Shown here: in pieces, positions 8,463-16,901 of the stretch | How the letters are laid out: each line of letters opens with the position of its first letter | Position numbering within the stretch: position 1 is the first letter of the stretch | The notes under the pieces: generated by a model | The model's input: the letters and a program-made list of their open reading frames with translations, nothing else | The model's database searches: none | What the model was told of the DNA's origin: nothing | Program-made: the position numbers and the translations under genes | Assembly (NCBI GenBank): GCA_964532655.1 | Contig: CAZHMZ010000001.1 | Span: 4,882-68,881, forward strand | Source: JAJFTV01 sp964532655 | GTDB taxonomy: Bacteria > Chloroflexota > Anaerolineae > Anaerolineales > Anaerolineaceae | DNA: 64,000 nt | Reading direction: 5' to 3'

Positions 8463-10034
8463 ATGACCATCCACAAGGATCATGCTGAAAAAGGACAGAT
8501 CATTGTGATCATGTCCATCGGCATCATTGTTCTATTGAGCTTTGTAGCGCTGACGGTTGATATGGGAATGTACTTTCTCGACCGCCGGCAAGCCCAAAAT
8601 GCGGCCGACACAGCCGCCTTGGCCGGGGTACTGGCCAAACATTACGGAACCAACTGCGAAACCGATGCGATCAACCAGGCAGCCATGAATAGCTATTCGG
8701 ACGGGGAAAATGTTGATGTGCAGGTGGATTGCAACTATGGTGAAGACGGAAACTATGTACTGGTGACCATCACCTCTACCTCGGATACACTTCTGGCCGG
8801 ATTGTTTGGGCGTGAAAATTTAACCAATGAGGTGCTGGCTGAGGCGCATTATACCCCCGGTGAAAGTGGAGTTTCTTCCTCCATTTTGGGTGCGGCGCTG
8901 ATTGCACTGGACCCCACCAGCAAAGACGCATTCTCATTAGGCGGCAACGCCACCCTTACCACTCAGGGGGGAGGCGTGTTTGTCAACTCGAGCAATAAGA
9001 AAGCCTGGACCGGCAGCGGAAATCAAACCTTCACAACCGACAGCGGCATCCAGGTAGTCGGCGGGGTGAGTCTTTCAGGCAATATGACCCTGAACACCGA
9101 TATCACAGCGGGCGGTAGTGTAAACCGAAGCGGAAACTTCACCGTGAACGGAAACATCCTGGAAAATCAGGATGTGGAAGCCTTGCCCTTTCCACCGGTT
9201 GATTTGGTAATCGCTCCACCAGAAATATCTTCACCAAATTGTACGAACAATGGAACCATGGTGACCACAGGTGGCGTAGTCTGGCTGACGCCGGGAGTTC
9301 ATCCCAAACGTACCATCTCAGGGAATAACAATATTGTTTTCCAGCCGGGAAATTACTGCTTTTCCGGAGATTTATCCATCAGCGGCAACATGACCATTAC
9401 AGCCAATCAGGTGAAGATCTATTCGAACAATAAAAATATCACCTTTTCCGGAAATATGACGGTCAATGCGGAAAATTCATTGTTTTTACTGAATTCGGGG
9501 AATTTCAACATGGATGGCAACGCGCAACTCAACCTGTCTGACAGTACCGTTTATTTAGGAGAAGGCAATTTCACGCTGAACGGCAATGATACGACCCGCA
9601 TCCTTTCAGATGAATCAACAATGATTTACCTGGGTTCAGGGAACCTGCATTTCAACGGCAACACCGATTTCATCTGCACAAACACCACCTTCTATTTAAA
9701 CGAAGGCGATCTGACCTGGAACGGGAACGCGAAATTTTCGATGGATGCACCCGATGACGGGATTTACGCGGGACTGCTTATCTATATGCCCTACACCAAC
9801 GCATCGACCGTCACGATCAACGGAAATTCGGGGTCGGCGCTGACCGGCAGCATTATTGTGCCGGGCGCTTCGGTAAAGGTCAACGGAAACAGCAACAGCG
9901 CTGTTTTCAACAGCCGGATTATCGGGTATGACTTCAAATTTACCGGCAACAGTACCATGCACATTGTTTTCGACGAAGAAGATAATTACGAATTTGCTGC
10001 AGGTGAAGATCCCTATATTGATCTCACGCGTTAA
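8463..10034 (+). CDS. TadG-like envelope protein with Asn-rich beta-helix-like body
   Basis: 523 residues. The N-terminus is the TadE/TadG pseudopilin type: EKGQIIVIMSIGIIVLLSF then an amphipathic DRRQAQNAADTAALAG helix, one membrane anchor with the body outside. From about residue 140 to 500 the sequence repeats short strands ending in GN (SGN, NGN) every 10-20 residues, typical of a right-handed beta-helix with an asparagine ladder. The last ~90 residues match the ends of the two proteins on the other strand (LLIY, a PGASVKVNGN-like stretch, FKFTGN). I chose the ATG at 8463 because AAAGGAG is 8 nt upstream; an in-frame GTG at 8454 lies inside that site. Probably an adhesive or structural surface protein; function inferred. 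Confidence 0.72.
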   Translation: MTIHKDHAEKGQIIVIMSIGIIVLLSFVALTVDMGMYFLDRRQAQNAADTAALAGVLAKHYGTNCETDAINQAAMNSYSDGENVDVQVDCNYGEDGNYVLVTITSTSDTLLAGLFGRENLTNEVLAEAHYTPGESGVSSSILGAALIALDPTSKDAFSLGGNATLTTQGGGVFVNSSNKKAWTGSGNQTFTTDSGIQVVGGVSLSGNMTLNTDITAGGSVNRSGNFTVNGNILENQDVEALPFPPVDLVIAPPEISSPNCTNNGTMVTTGGVVWLTPGVHPKRTISGNNNIVFQPGNYCFSGDLSISGNMTITANQVKIYSNNKNITFSGNMTVNAENSLFLLNSGNFNMDGNAQLNLSDSTVYLGEGNFTLNGNDTTRILSDESTMIYLGSGNLHFNGNTDFICTNTTFYLNEGDLTWNGNAKFSMDAPDDGIYAGLLIYMPYTNASTVTINGNSGSALTGSIIVPGASVKVNGNSNSAVFNSRIIGYDFKFTGNSTMHIVFDEEDNYEFAAGEDPYIDLTR

Positions 10035-10096
10035 CCTGAAGCTAACGTAAAATCTCGAAGGAAAACACGGCGTTCCTTCCGGCAAGCCAAGCAGAT

Positions 10097-10127
10097 TGTC
10101 TGCCAGGAAAAATTTCCCTGGCAGACA
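10097..10127. terminator. Hairpin between convergent TadG-like genes
   Basis: Perfect 11-bp stem (TGTCTGCCAGG with CCTGGCAGACA) around a 9-nt AT-rich loop. There is no T-run on either side, so it may be a weak bidirectional terminator or an mRNA 3'-end stabiliser. A similar hairpin follows the gene at 11943. Confidence 0.5.
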
Positions 10128-10166
10128 GATGAATAGCCACGTTGATTTCGAAAAACGGATCAGACC

Positions 10167-11522
10167 CTATTGATACACATCCAGCAGCGGCAGGGAGAGT
10201 TCTCCTGCATCCCAATACGTGTCATCTTCGGTGAAATCCAATCTCAATGACATGCCACCTGTGAATTTAAAGGTATCTCCGATGAATTGCGCAGCCCAGG
10301 CACCGGATTCCGTGTTGCCATTGAGAGTCACATCCGATTGCGGAAATGCCAGTGTACCGCGGAAGTAATTCTCCGACCCACCGTTCCATTTAACTGTGGC
10401 GGGATTGGGCGCGTAAATGAGCAAGCCAGGTATGGCCAGCCCTGAACCGGTGGCGCCATGCTTGGGAGCGCGCAGGTTGGTATTGGCATTGCCATTCAAC
10501 GTCCAACTGGAGCCGGTGTAATAGATGGTTACGCCATCATTTTCACCTCCGGAGACTGTAACTGTACCTTTGAGATCGACCGTTCCTGAAATGCAATACA
10601 GACCCGGGTTCATCACCAGGTCACCCGAGGTGACTTTGATGCCATTATACCGACCGGGGCTGATGGTGCCGCCCTTGTTACTGGGGGAGGATTTATTCGT
10701 CATACCAGCGGCATTGCAGGCTTCTGGAAAACCGGGAATGGACAGTTCATATTTGCCCTCAGCCGGTTTGACACATGTCGCCACGTTGGTGGTAGGCTTT
10801 CCTTCGCTGTCCAGGCAGGTGATCGTTTTGGTATTGTGGCCAAAACCTGGCATGTATCGTATACCCTGGTCGGAAATGATGTCGATGTTTTTCCCGTCGA
10901 AACCACTGTTGGTGTGGATACCGCTTCCGATCACCGTCAAATCCGAATTACCATTGCCAAAAATAGCTGAGTCGTCATCATCCGCGAGCGCCACAAGACC
11001 CAGACCATCCACAGTCGGACCGGGTGGATCGTTCACTCCAGGCTCAATTCGCGTAACCGCCTGCACAGTGTTTTGCAGTTCATTTGAATAAATGAGCTGA
11101 GCAATGGCTGTATTGGTGGTGGAGGTGAACTTCACGGTGATGAGCAGATAGTTGCCGGTAGCTCCGCCATCGTCTTTGCATTCCACCAACACGCCGTTCC
11201 CGTCGCTGATATCATGATCGCCGGCCAGATTGAATTCGACCGCGCTGTTTTCCACGGCCTCATAAGCCGCCGCAATGGCGTCATCAACTTCCGCATCACC
11301 GCAGTCGAAAGTAGTCAGATCGACGCCCCCGTTGACAAATTCCTTTGCGGCAGCGCCAGCTCCGGCCATGGCGGCATTATCCGCGCTGTTCTGGTCATAA
11401 CGGCGGTCAGCGTACAGCATACCTCCGTCAATCGCCAGAGCGGCAAATCCAAGCAGGGCGATGATCCCAACGGTGAGGATGATCAGCACCTGGCCGCTCT
11501 CTGAATCTCGTTTCTGAACCAT
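10167..11522 (-). CDS. TadG-like envelope protein, paralogue 2
   Basis: 451 residues. N-terminus SESGQVLIILTVGIIALLGF then ADRRYDQNSADNAAMAGAG: Tad pseudopilin-type anchor plus helix. The body has repeated glycine/asparagine strands (VTVSGGENDGVTIYY, WTLNGNANTN) and shares its C-terminal ~100 residues, ending LLDVYQ, with the protein at 11943. I start at 11522, where GGAGG stands 8 nt before the ATG; the reading frame opens 99 bp earlier without a ribosome site. It is separated by 420 bp from the upstream tad-like genes, so it may have its own promoter. Confidence 0.72.
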   Translation of the reverse strand: MVQKRDSESGQVLIILTVGIIALLGFAALAIDGGMLYADRRYDQNSADNAAMAGAGAAAKEFVNGGVDLTTFDCGDAEVDDAIAAAYEAVENSAVEFNLAGDHDISDGNGVLVECKDDGGATGNYLLITVKFTSTTNTAIAQLIYSNELQNTVQAVTRIEPGVNDPPGPTVDGLGLVALADDDDSAIFGNGNSDLTVIGSGIHTNSGFDGKNIDIISDQGIRYMPGFGHNTKTITCLDSEGKPTTNVATCVKPAEGKYELSIPGFPEACNAAGMTNKSSPSNKGGTISPGRYNGIKVTSGDLVMNPGLYCISGTVDLKGTVTVSGGENDGVTIYYTGSSWTLNGNANTNLRAPKHGATGSGLAIPGLLIYAPNPATVKWNGGSENYFRGTLAFPQSDVTLNGNTESGAWAAQFIGDTFKFTGGMSLRLDFTEDDTYWDAGELSLPLLDVYQ

Positions 11523-11942
11523 AATATCCCTCCAACAAACAGATACAAAAGATCGCCGAAAATGGCTTACTTTTCGGAAAATGTATCTATCTTGCGATAG
11601 GGATGGAAAATGTCCGCTCAAGTTGAGAAATTGGTAGACGCAGCGGTGAAAAAAATAAGAAAAATGTCGTATACAATTATCAGGGTTGCTGCGTGGCCAA
11701 CAGAAACTGCGGTTTCATCCCCGATCCAATTCACGCAAGACATCTACTACTGCTTATCATCATAATATAATAAACGACTTAATGCAACCGGTTAACTGAT
11801 CCCTTTAGTTGACAGTTTGGTAAGGCAGTACTCAATAATAGCCGCTTTTCCTTGCAAAACTGATCTGAGAGCTTAATGAATTGACTGCCTGCGGAAATTC
11901 CTGCAGGCAGTCTGAAAAGAGATCGTATTGACAATCAGAAGA
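11523..11942. other. 420-bp spacer between two TadG-like genes
   Basis: No gene seen. It holds the hairpin at 11883-11912 near its left end, an AT-rich stretch around 11760-11780, and a GTTAACTGA/TAGTTGACAG pair near 11792-11815. Similar CAACTGA or TTGAACTG motifs occur upstream of the 8463 gene and near 14487, so they could be binding sites for a shared regulator; this is speculative. Confidence 0.4.
11883..11912 (-). terminator. Hairpin after the TadG-like gene at 11943
   Basis: Perfect 10-bp stem GACTGCCTGC with GCAGGCAGTC and a loop containing GGAAATTCC. It lies about 30 bp beyond the stop on the minus strand. It has no proper T-run but resembles the hairpin at 10097 in both stem and loop. 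Confidence 0.45.
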
Positions 11943-13337
11943 TTATTGATACACGTCCAACAAGGAGGGTGTTGTATGCCCTTCATCCCAATAGAGATCG
12001 CCGCCGTCATAATTCAGGACAAAATTAGGATTCCCGTGGAAGCGCACATACTTGGCAATCCATTGGGCTTCCCAGCCGGTAGTACCACTGGTACCGCCAA
12101 TGTTCAGCGTGCCGCTGGGCACAAATACCGTGCCGCGCAAGATTGAGTCCGACGTTCCGGTGATTTTCACCTCGCCGGTGTATGTTTCGGAGGTGTACAG
12201 CAGCATACCTGGAATAGCCAGACCGGAATTGGTGGCTGTTTGAGTAGGTGCACGAAGATTGATGGAGCCATTACCCTCAAACTCGAAGGAGGTGCCGTCA
12301 AAGTAAATGGTCACCCCATCATCGCTGGTATAAGGGGAAGTGTCGAGAACCTGCACTGTGCCGCCGGTAATTTTTACCCCGCCGGTGAAACAATATAAAC
12401 CGGGGGCCATGATCAATGTACTTCCACTGGAAGTGAGACTTATGCCATTGTAACGGCCGGGTTCCATGTTGTACGAGGCGGTCTTTACCTCTAACGCGTC
12501 ACAATCCGGCGGCGGAACGGTCAGTGTCACCAACGTATCTGTGTGCTCGGGATCGGCCTGGGTAGTGCTGCTGCTGCAATCAGGCCCAACATGGAATGGA
12601 TCAGTTTTCTTCGGTTCCCCGGATACGCAGCGGTAATTACTGCCGGTTTGCGTGGCGATACAACCCGAGGCGCCATCTTTTGCCAGCCCCGAGTTGGAAT
12701 GGATACCGCCGGTGAGCACCTGGATGTTCACGTTACCGCTCAGATCAGCCGCATAATCGATACCGGCATCGTCGCAGTTATCTGCAAGACCCACAATCCC
12801 GTTGCCATCGGCAGCCGGGCCGGCCGGGTTGTTTACACCGGGTTCCACCCGCGTAACAGCTTCCACCTGGTTGACCAGGTTTCCCCTATAGATAATCTGG
12901 CTTAAGAAACTCTGAGTATCTGATGTGAGCTTAACCTTAACCAGCATATATTTACCATCAGTCGCAGCGGTGGAACTGCATTCTACATAAACCCCTTCAT
13001 CGGCAGCATTGTACGCCGATGCGGTGGTAAATACCGGTATATCATAATCGGCGGCCATACCTTGAGCGGCTGTATTGGCCAGCGATTTCGCATTGATCAC
13101 TTCTGCATCACTGCAGTCAAAGGCTTCAATGGATATATTTTTTTCATATAGCTCATTACCAGCAGCGCGCGCGCCGGTGATTGACGCGTTATCTGCCGCG
13201 TTCTGGTCATGCCGGCGATCAGAATACAACATTCCGCCGTCGACAGCCAGCGCCGTAAAACCCAGCAGCGCCACAATCCCCACGGTCAGGATCACCAATA
13301 TCTGGCCCTTTTCACTTCGTTGGATCATCCTTTTCAT
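11943..13337 (-). CDS. TadG-like envelope protein, paralogue 3
   Basis: 464 residues. Same plan as the 10167 protein: EKGQILVILTVGIVALLGF anchor, SDRRHDQNAADNASITGAR helix, a cysteine-containing middle, glycine-rich strands and a C-terminus ending LLDVYQ. Extra cysteine pairs (about residues 200-270) suggest disulphides outside the membrane. The start is uncertain: I use the ATG at 13337 (AAGG 7 nt upstream); another ATG lies 9 bp downstream. It follows the two TadE-like genes by 27 bp and is probably co-transcribed with them. Confidence 0.72.
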   Translation of the reverse strand: MKRMIQRSEKGQILVILTVGIVALLGFTALAVDGGMLYSDRRHDQNAADNASITGARAAGNELYEKNISIEAFDCSDAEVINAKSLANTAAQGMAADYDIPVFTTASAYNAADEGVYVECSSTAATDGKYMLVKVKLTSDTQSFLSQIIYRGNLVNQVEAVTRVEPGVNNPAGPAADGNGIVGLADNCDDAGIDYAADLSGNVNIQVLTGGIHSNSGLAKDGASGCIATQTGSNYRCVSGEPKKTDPFHVGPDCSSSTTQADPEHTDTLVTLTVPPPDCDALEVKTASYNMEPGRYNGISLTSSGSTLIMAPGLYCFTGGVKITGGTVQVLDTSPYTSDDGVTIYFDGTSFEFEGNGSINLRAPTQTATNSGLAIPGMLLYTSETYTGEVKITGTSDSILRGTVFVPSGTLNIGGTSGTTGWEAQWIAKYVRFHGNPNFVLNYDGGDLYWDEGHTTPSLLDVYQ

Positions 13338-13364
13338 GCTCCCACCTTCTTTCAAAAACCGGCT

Positions 13365-13862
13365 TTACTTACATTCATAACGCACAATGTTACCATTAGC
13401 GGAGGTTTTCAATGCAATGGCATTATCTTTTACTCCGTCAATTTCATCGATAATAGCACCGATAAACGGCATGGTAATGTTAAAACTTGGATCTGCCACC
13501 TCAACCCGGATGGGATTGGGATTGCATCCGTCTTTCGGGCCATTTGTGCCCAGGCTGATATCATAAGCTTTTGCGACTGTGCATTCCTTATTATTGATAT
13601 AGACAATGACCGTGGCATCAACCGAAGAGATAAGTGCTTCTGCGCGGCTCTGTATCTGGGAGCAATCGCTCGGATAAGCGCTGCCGTATAGCACGCCTTC
13701 CTGCGCAGCATCTCGCATGGAAATGTAATAGAAAAACATTCTCCCAAGATCAACCACGCCTGCCAATAGCAGGAGAATTACCGACAGACTTACTGCAAAT
13801 TCCACCAAGCTTTGGCCTTTTTCATGGTTGATTCGGTGCATCCTCTGTCGTTTTATCTTCAT
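13365..13862 (-). CDS. tadE: TadE-like pseudopilin
   Basis: 165 residues with the TadE signature EKGQSLVEFAVSLSVILLL: an anchored pseudopilin with a Glu five residues into the hydrophobic segment, followed by a helix ending MRDAAQEGVLYG. The exported remainder has two or three cysteines. TadE/TadF proteins are minor pilins processed by the TadV peptidase and needed for Flp pilus assembly. The ATG at 13862 has GAAGGA 6 nt upstream. No TadA/B/C/Z or major Flp pilin lies in this window, so the assembly machine must be elsewhere if it exists. Confidence 0.8.
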   Translation of the reverse strand: MKIKRQRMHRINHEKGQSLVEFAVSLSVILLLLAGVVDLGRMFFYYISMRDAAQEGVLYGSAYPSDCSQIQSRAEALISSVDATVIVYINNKECTVAKAYDISLGTNGPKDGCNPNPIRVEVADPSFNITMPFIGAIIDEIDGVKDNAIALKTSANGNIVRYECK

Positions 13863-13893
13863 ACACAATCCTTCGCCGCATTAAAATCCGATA

Positions 13894-14409
13894 TCAACCA
13901 CCCACCTGCATACGGTGAATTATGGTACGGGCAGATTCTGATTCAATGAGTAATCCGTTCAAAGCTCCCCAATCCAACACAATTGGGTGATAATCGACTG
14001 TCACCATCACGACTATCCGTTCACCCATGGTAGGTTCCAGTGTTCCATCACAATCGCCCAGTGAAGTGGAGCCTGGACCTGTATCATAAAAAATGTCCAC
14101 ATCCTCATTCTGGATGCCTGCGTACTGACCGATCCGGCGTGCGCGCTCTTTTATACCATCACAATCCTGGTAATAGGGCATGCCATTGTCACTGGTACCG
14201 GTGCCAGAACCATAACGTACTGCTTCGCGAGCAGCCGTTGTTACACTGCCATATACAAAAAAGAAGTAACCAAATTCAAAAATGCCGATCATCAACAACA
14301 ACAGAAGAGGGATAACCAGCGCAAACTCCACCAGACTCTGGCCTTTTTCTTTACGTGTTTTCTTTAACTCCACAGCCTTTTCCCGCACGGTTAGCCTCTT
14401 CTCCAACAA
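13894..14409 (-). CDS. tadE: TadE-like pseudopilin, first gene of the minus-strand Tad cluster
   Basis: Up to 171 residues. A basic N-terminus (LKKTRKEKGQ) leads into SLVEFALVIPLLLLLMIGI, the TadE-type anchor, then TTAAREAVRYGSG, a helix common to TadE minor pilins. The outer part has a short Cys pair and a GERIVVMVTVDY strand region. Start choice is unsure: TTG at 14409 is the outer limit, while a GTG at 14388 has an AGAGG 6 nt before it. It heads a run of three close genes (14409 down to 11943). Confidence 0.78.
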   Translation of the reverse strand: MLEKRLTVREKAVELKKTRKEKGQSLVEFALVIPLLLLLMIGIFEFGYFFFVYGSVTTAAREAVRYGSGTGTSDNGMPYYQDCDGIKERARRIGQYAGIQNEDVDIFYDTGPGSTSLGDCDGTLEPTMGERIVVMVTVDYHPIVLDWGALNGLLIESESARTIIHRMQVGG

Positions 14410-14850
14410 TCACTTTTCCTTAATACAACCTGACAATTCTGCCACAATTTTCTCTATTCTGCTGATGATACAATGATTCCATGTCGGTCAGTTGAACTGA
14501 AGATGACCATCGGCTTCAATATTATCCCCCCTGCAACCAGGCCTGTAAACCGGTTGTTTATCATACTCTGGTACAGCCAAACCTGTCCATTCTACAGGCT
14601 GTCAATTCAACAAGTCGTCATCAATTACCGAAAACCAACCATTTCCATGACTGTCAATTTGAATAAAAGAACATCAGCCAGTTTGTTTACCGCAGTCCGG
14701 TGATATTATTGTACAATCCTTAAAGTAGGGTGTCAATAACGGTCACCACCTTTACGACCTGTTCGCACTTAACAAATCAGTCAAGACCTCAAAAATTGAC
14801 ATTTTCCCTTCTTATTTGACAAAGTATTTCATATTTATGGAGAATAATCC
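14410..14850. other. 441-bp divergent regulatory region between tadE-like and cupin genes
   Basis: No coding sequence seen. It is AT-rich and holds many GTCAA/TTGAC motifs (near 14599, 14651, 14733, 14797 and 14815) and an interrupted palindrome TCAGTTGAACTGA at about 14487. These could be promoter -35 elements or regulator sites for the divergent genes; none pairs with a good -10 at standard spacing. Confidence 0.35.
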
Positions 14851-15210
14851 ATGCAGGTGATCAATCTGAAAGATAAATTCAATCAAATGCCCGATTACTG
14901 GCACCCGCGCATCATCGGCGAAGTGAATGATTCCTACGCGAAAATCGGCAAGTTAAAGGGCGAGTTTGTCTGGCACAGCCATGAAAACGAAGATGAACTG
15001 TTCCTGGTGGTGCAGGGTCATCTGGTGATTAAGCTGCGCGACCGCGATCTGCATCTGGACCCCGGTGAACTGGTGATTATCCCCAAAGGGGTTGAACACT
15101 GCCCGGTGGCCAAAGAAGAGGTGCACGTACTGCTGCTGGAACCGCGCACCACGCTGAATACCGGTAATGTGACCAACCAGTTAACTATGACACACGATGA
15201 CTGGATCTAA
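14851..15210 (+). CDS. Small cupin-fold protein
   Basis: 119 residues, a single-domain cupin_2. Metal-binding motif 1 is FVWHSHENEDELFLVVQG (two His and a Glu) and motif 2 is IPKGVEHCP (third His). Such proteins act as mannose-6-phosphate isomerase-like or other metal enzymes, or as small-molecule sensors; the sequence does not identify the ligand. GGAG lies about 10 nt before the ATG. The SatA-like gene follows 4 bp after the stop. Confidence 0.85.
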   Translation: MQVINLKDKFNQMPDYWHPRIIGEVNDSYAKIGKLKGEFVWHSHENEDELFLVVQGHLVIKLRDRDLHLDPGELVIIPKGVEHCPVAKEEVHVLLLEPRTTLNTGNVTNQLTMTHDDWI

Positions 15211-15214
15211 CCGT

Positions 15215-15742
15215 ATGGAGATCACCATCCGTGAAATAATCAACCCGGCGGCCGCCGATCTGGCTCTGCGGGATGAAAGCTTCATGGTCGATGCGATGCT
15301 GGTACTGCAGGCGCAGGATAACCGCATCACATATACTTTCAAACCTGTCGCGCCTTACAGAAAAACCTATCCCAAAGAAGAAGAAACCCTCTACCCCGGC
15401 GAGGGTGACCGTACAGCCTTTATCGCCTGTGTGGAAGAGATACGCGCCGGCCGGATTCTGGTCAAAAAATCCTGGAACAATCTGGCCTACATTGATGACT
15501 TGTGCGTGGATGCAGCCTACCGAGGGCACGGAATTGGTGCCCGTCTGATGGCCTGCGCTGAAGAATGGGCGCGCCGCAGCCAGTTACCGGGCCTCATGCT
15601 GGAAACCCAGAATATCAACACTGCTGCATGCCGTTTATACGCCCGCTGCGGCTATACACTGTGCGGGTTTGACACGCACCTGTACAAAGCGCTTCCGAAC
15701 GTTCAGGACGAAATTGCGCTGTACTGGTATAAGATGCTGTAA
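15215..15742 (+). CDS. GNAT acetyltransferase of the streptothricin acetyltransferase (SatA) type
   Basis: 175 residues. The acetyl-CoA site is YIDDLCVDAAYRGHGIGARL. The block LMLETQNINTAACRLYARCG and the ending ALYWYKML match the SatA/Sat family, which inactivates streptothricin by acetylating its beta-lysine. In an environmental bacterium it may instead acetylate another amine. The ATG at 15215 sits 4 bp after the cupin stop; an in-frame ATG 18 bp earlier overlaps the cupin gene and has no better ribosome site. Confidence 0.8.
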   Translation: MEITIREIINPAAADLALRDESFMVDAMLVLQAQDNRITYTFKPVAPYRKTYPKEEETLYPGEGDRTAFIACVEEIRAGRILVKKSWNNLAYIDDLCVDAAYRGHGIGARLMACAEEWARRSQLPGLMLETQNINTAACRLYARCGYTLCGFDTHLYKALPNVQDEIALYWYKML

Positions 15743-15767
15743 AAGGTGATACCCCGGGCTGCGACCG

Positions 15768-16901
15768 TTAACGCCGCTGCGAGCGGTTCCATTGCCACGG
15801 CCAGACCGCCGGCACGATAGCCGCGATGAGCACCAGCACAGCCAGTACCGCCAGCACCGAGCCGATCACCCCAAAAGCCGGGAATACCACCGCCATGGCA
15901 AAAAAGATCAGCGCCAGTAAAAAGATACCTGCCCCAATACCCCCCGTTATGCCGGCCCACTTCCAGCCCTTACGCTGTGAGGCCAGGCGCAACCCACCCA
16001 CACTACCACTTTGACCGTTGATGTGAATGGGATGTCGTTTTCCTTCGTCATCGGTGTACCAGGTAGCATAAACCGGTAATAAGAGCTGTGACCAGTTCAG
16101 CAGATTGTACGACAAATCGGCGGTAAACCGCTGCAACTGGCCTGCTCGCGAGGCACGCATACAGTCGATAGACAGACGCCGCTTGATAGCTTCCTTAGCC
16201 AGCGGCCAGGCTTCCTCGGTATCCAGATCGGGGATGCGCAGAAGCACGCCTTTCAGGTGTTCAGGGTCGTAATTTTGCGCGCCATCCGGCGCAAACCGCC
16301 CAACCCGGTTGGTCCACTGCTCGTGATCGCTCATGGCCGGGGTAATGGTATTGTCATAATGCAGGCTGATCTGCCCCAACCGCGGTTCCCAACGCAGGCG
16401 GCTTTCCAACTGTTCGGTGGTGTGCCACCCACCGCCGGCATAAGCCTCCTGGCTGCTCTTTACCTGATAGTTGTATCCCATTTCAGCCTTCCAGGTTCCT
16501 TTCAGGCTGCAATCCACCAGCCACATGGGCAGGTGATACGGTCGGGCGCGCTCAAGCAGGGTTTCAGTTTGAAAATCATCGCACTTAAGCCAGACGCCGT
16601 CAACAAACTTGGCCAGGATGGGGCGCAGATTTTCCTGCCTGACCCTGAACGGGATTACCTTTTCAGGGGCGTCGCTGCGCAGCCTGACCGGCTGCGGTTG
16701 CAGCACCGCCTGTGCGCAATTGGGACAAACCAGGCCGCCTGTCGTGTTTTCCAACATCCCTTCCGGTGCGAGATGTGCCTGTCCGCAGGCGGGACAGCCC
16801 AACGGACGCAGTGATAACCCCCATGCGGCAGCGCTTTCTTCCATTATGTCGGTAGGTGTGTCAGCGGGCGTCTCAACCATCGGATTGTGTTCGTCTGTCA
16901 T
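15768..16901 (-). CDS. Zinc-ribbon membrane protein, second of a tandem pair
   Basis: 377 residues. An N-terminal zinc ribbon (CPACGQAHL with CPNCAQAV) is followed by a middle domain with YHLPMWLVDCSLKGTW and LLLPVYATWYTDDEGKRH, then two hydrophobic C-terminal segments and an arginine-rich tail. The motif LPVY-x-YxxxGKxxxxxxNGQ-G is shared with bacterial proteins usually annotated as TFIIB-type zinc-ribbon proteins. It is a diverged paralogue of the upstream protein. Its ATG overlaps the upstream stop by 4 bp. Role unknown. Confidence 0.65.
   Translation of the reverse strand: MTDEHNPMVETPADTPTDIMEESAAAWGLSLRPLGCPACGQAHLAPEGMLENTTGGLVCPNCAQAVLQPQPVRLRSDAPEKVIPFRVRQENLRPILAKFVDGVWLKCDDFQTETLLERARPYHLPMWLVDCSLKGTWKAEMGYNYQVKSSQEAYAGGGWHTTEQLESRLRWEPRLGQISLHYDNTITPAMSDHEQWTNRVGRFAPDGAQNYDPEHLKGVLLRIPDLDTEEAWPLAKEAIKRRLSIDCMRASRAGQLQRFTADLSYNLLNWSQLLLPVYATWYTDDEGKRHPIHINGQSGSVGGLRLASQRKGWKWAGITGGIGAGIFLLALIFFAMAVVFPAFGVIGSVLAVLAVLVLIAAIVPAVWPWQWNRSQRR

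Noticed and set aside
10525..11091. 188-codon plus-strand frame inside the TadG-like gene
   Set aside because: Antisense shadow; the minus strand gives a coherent TadG-type protein with ribosome site.
14410..14850. c-di-GMP (GEMM) riboswitch upstream of the Tad cluster, suggested by two GGDEF genes in the window
   Set aside because: I looked for the GEMM core sequences in this and the 8005-8462 and 11523-11942 spacers on both strands and found no match.
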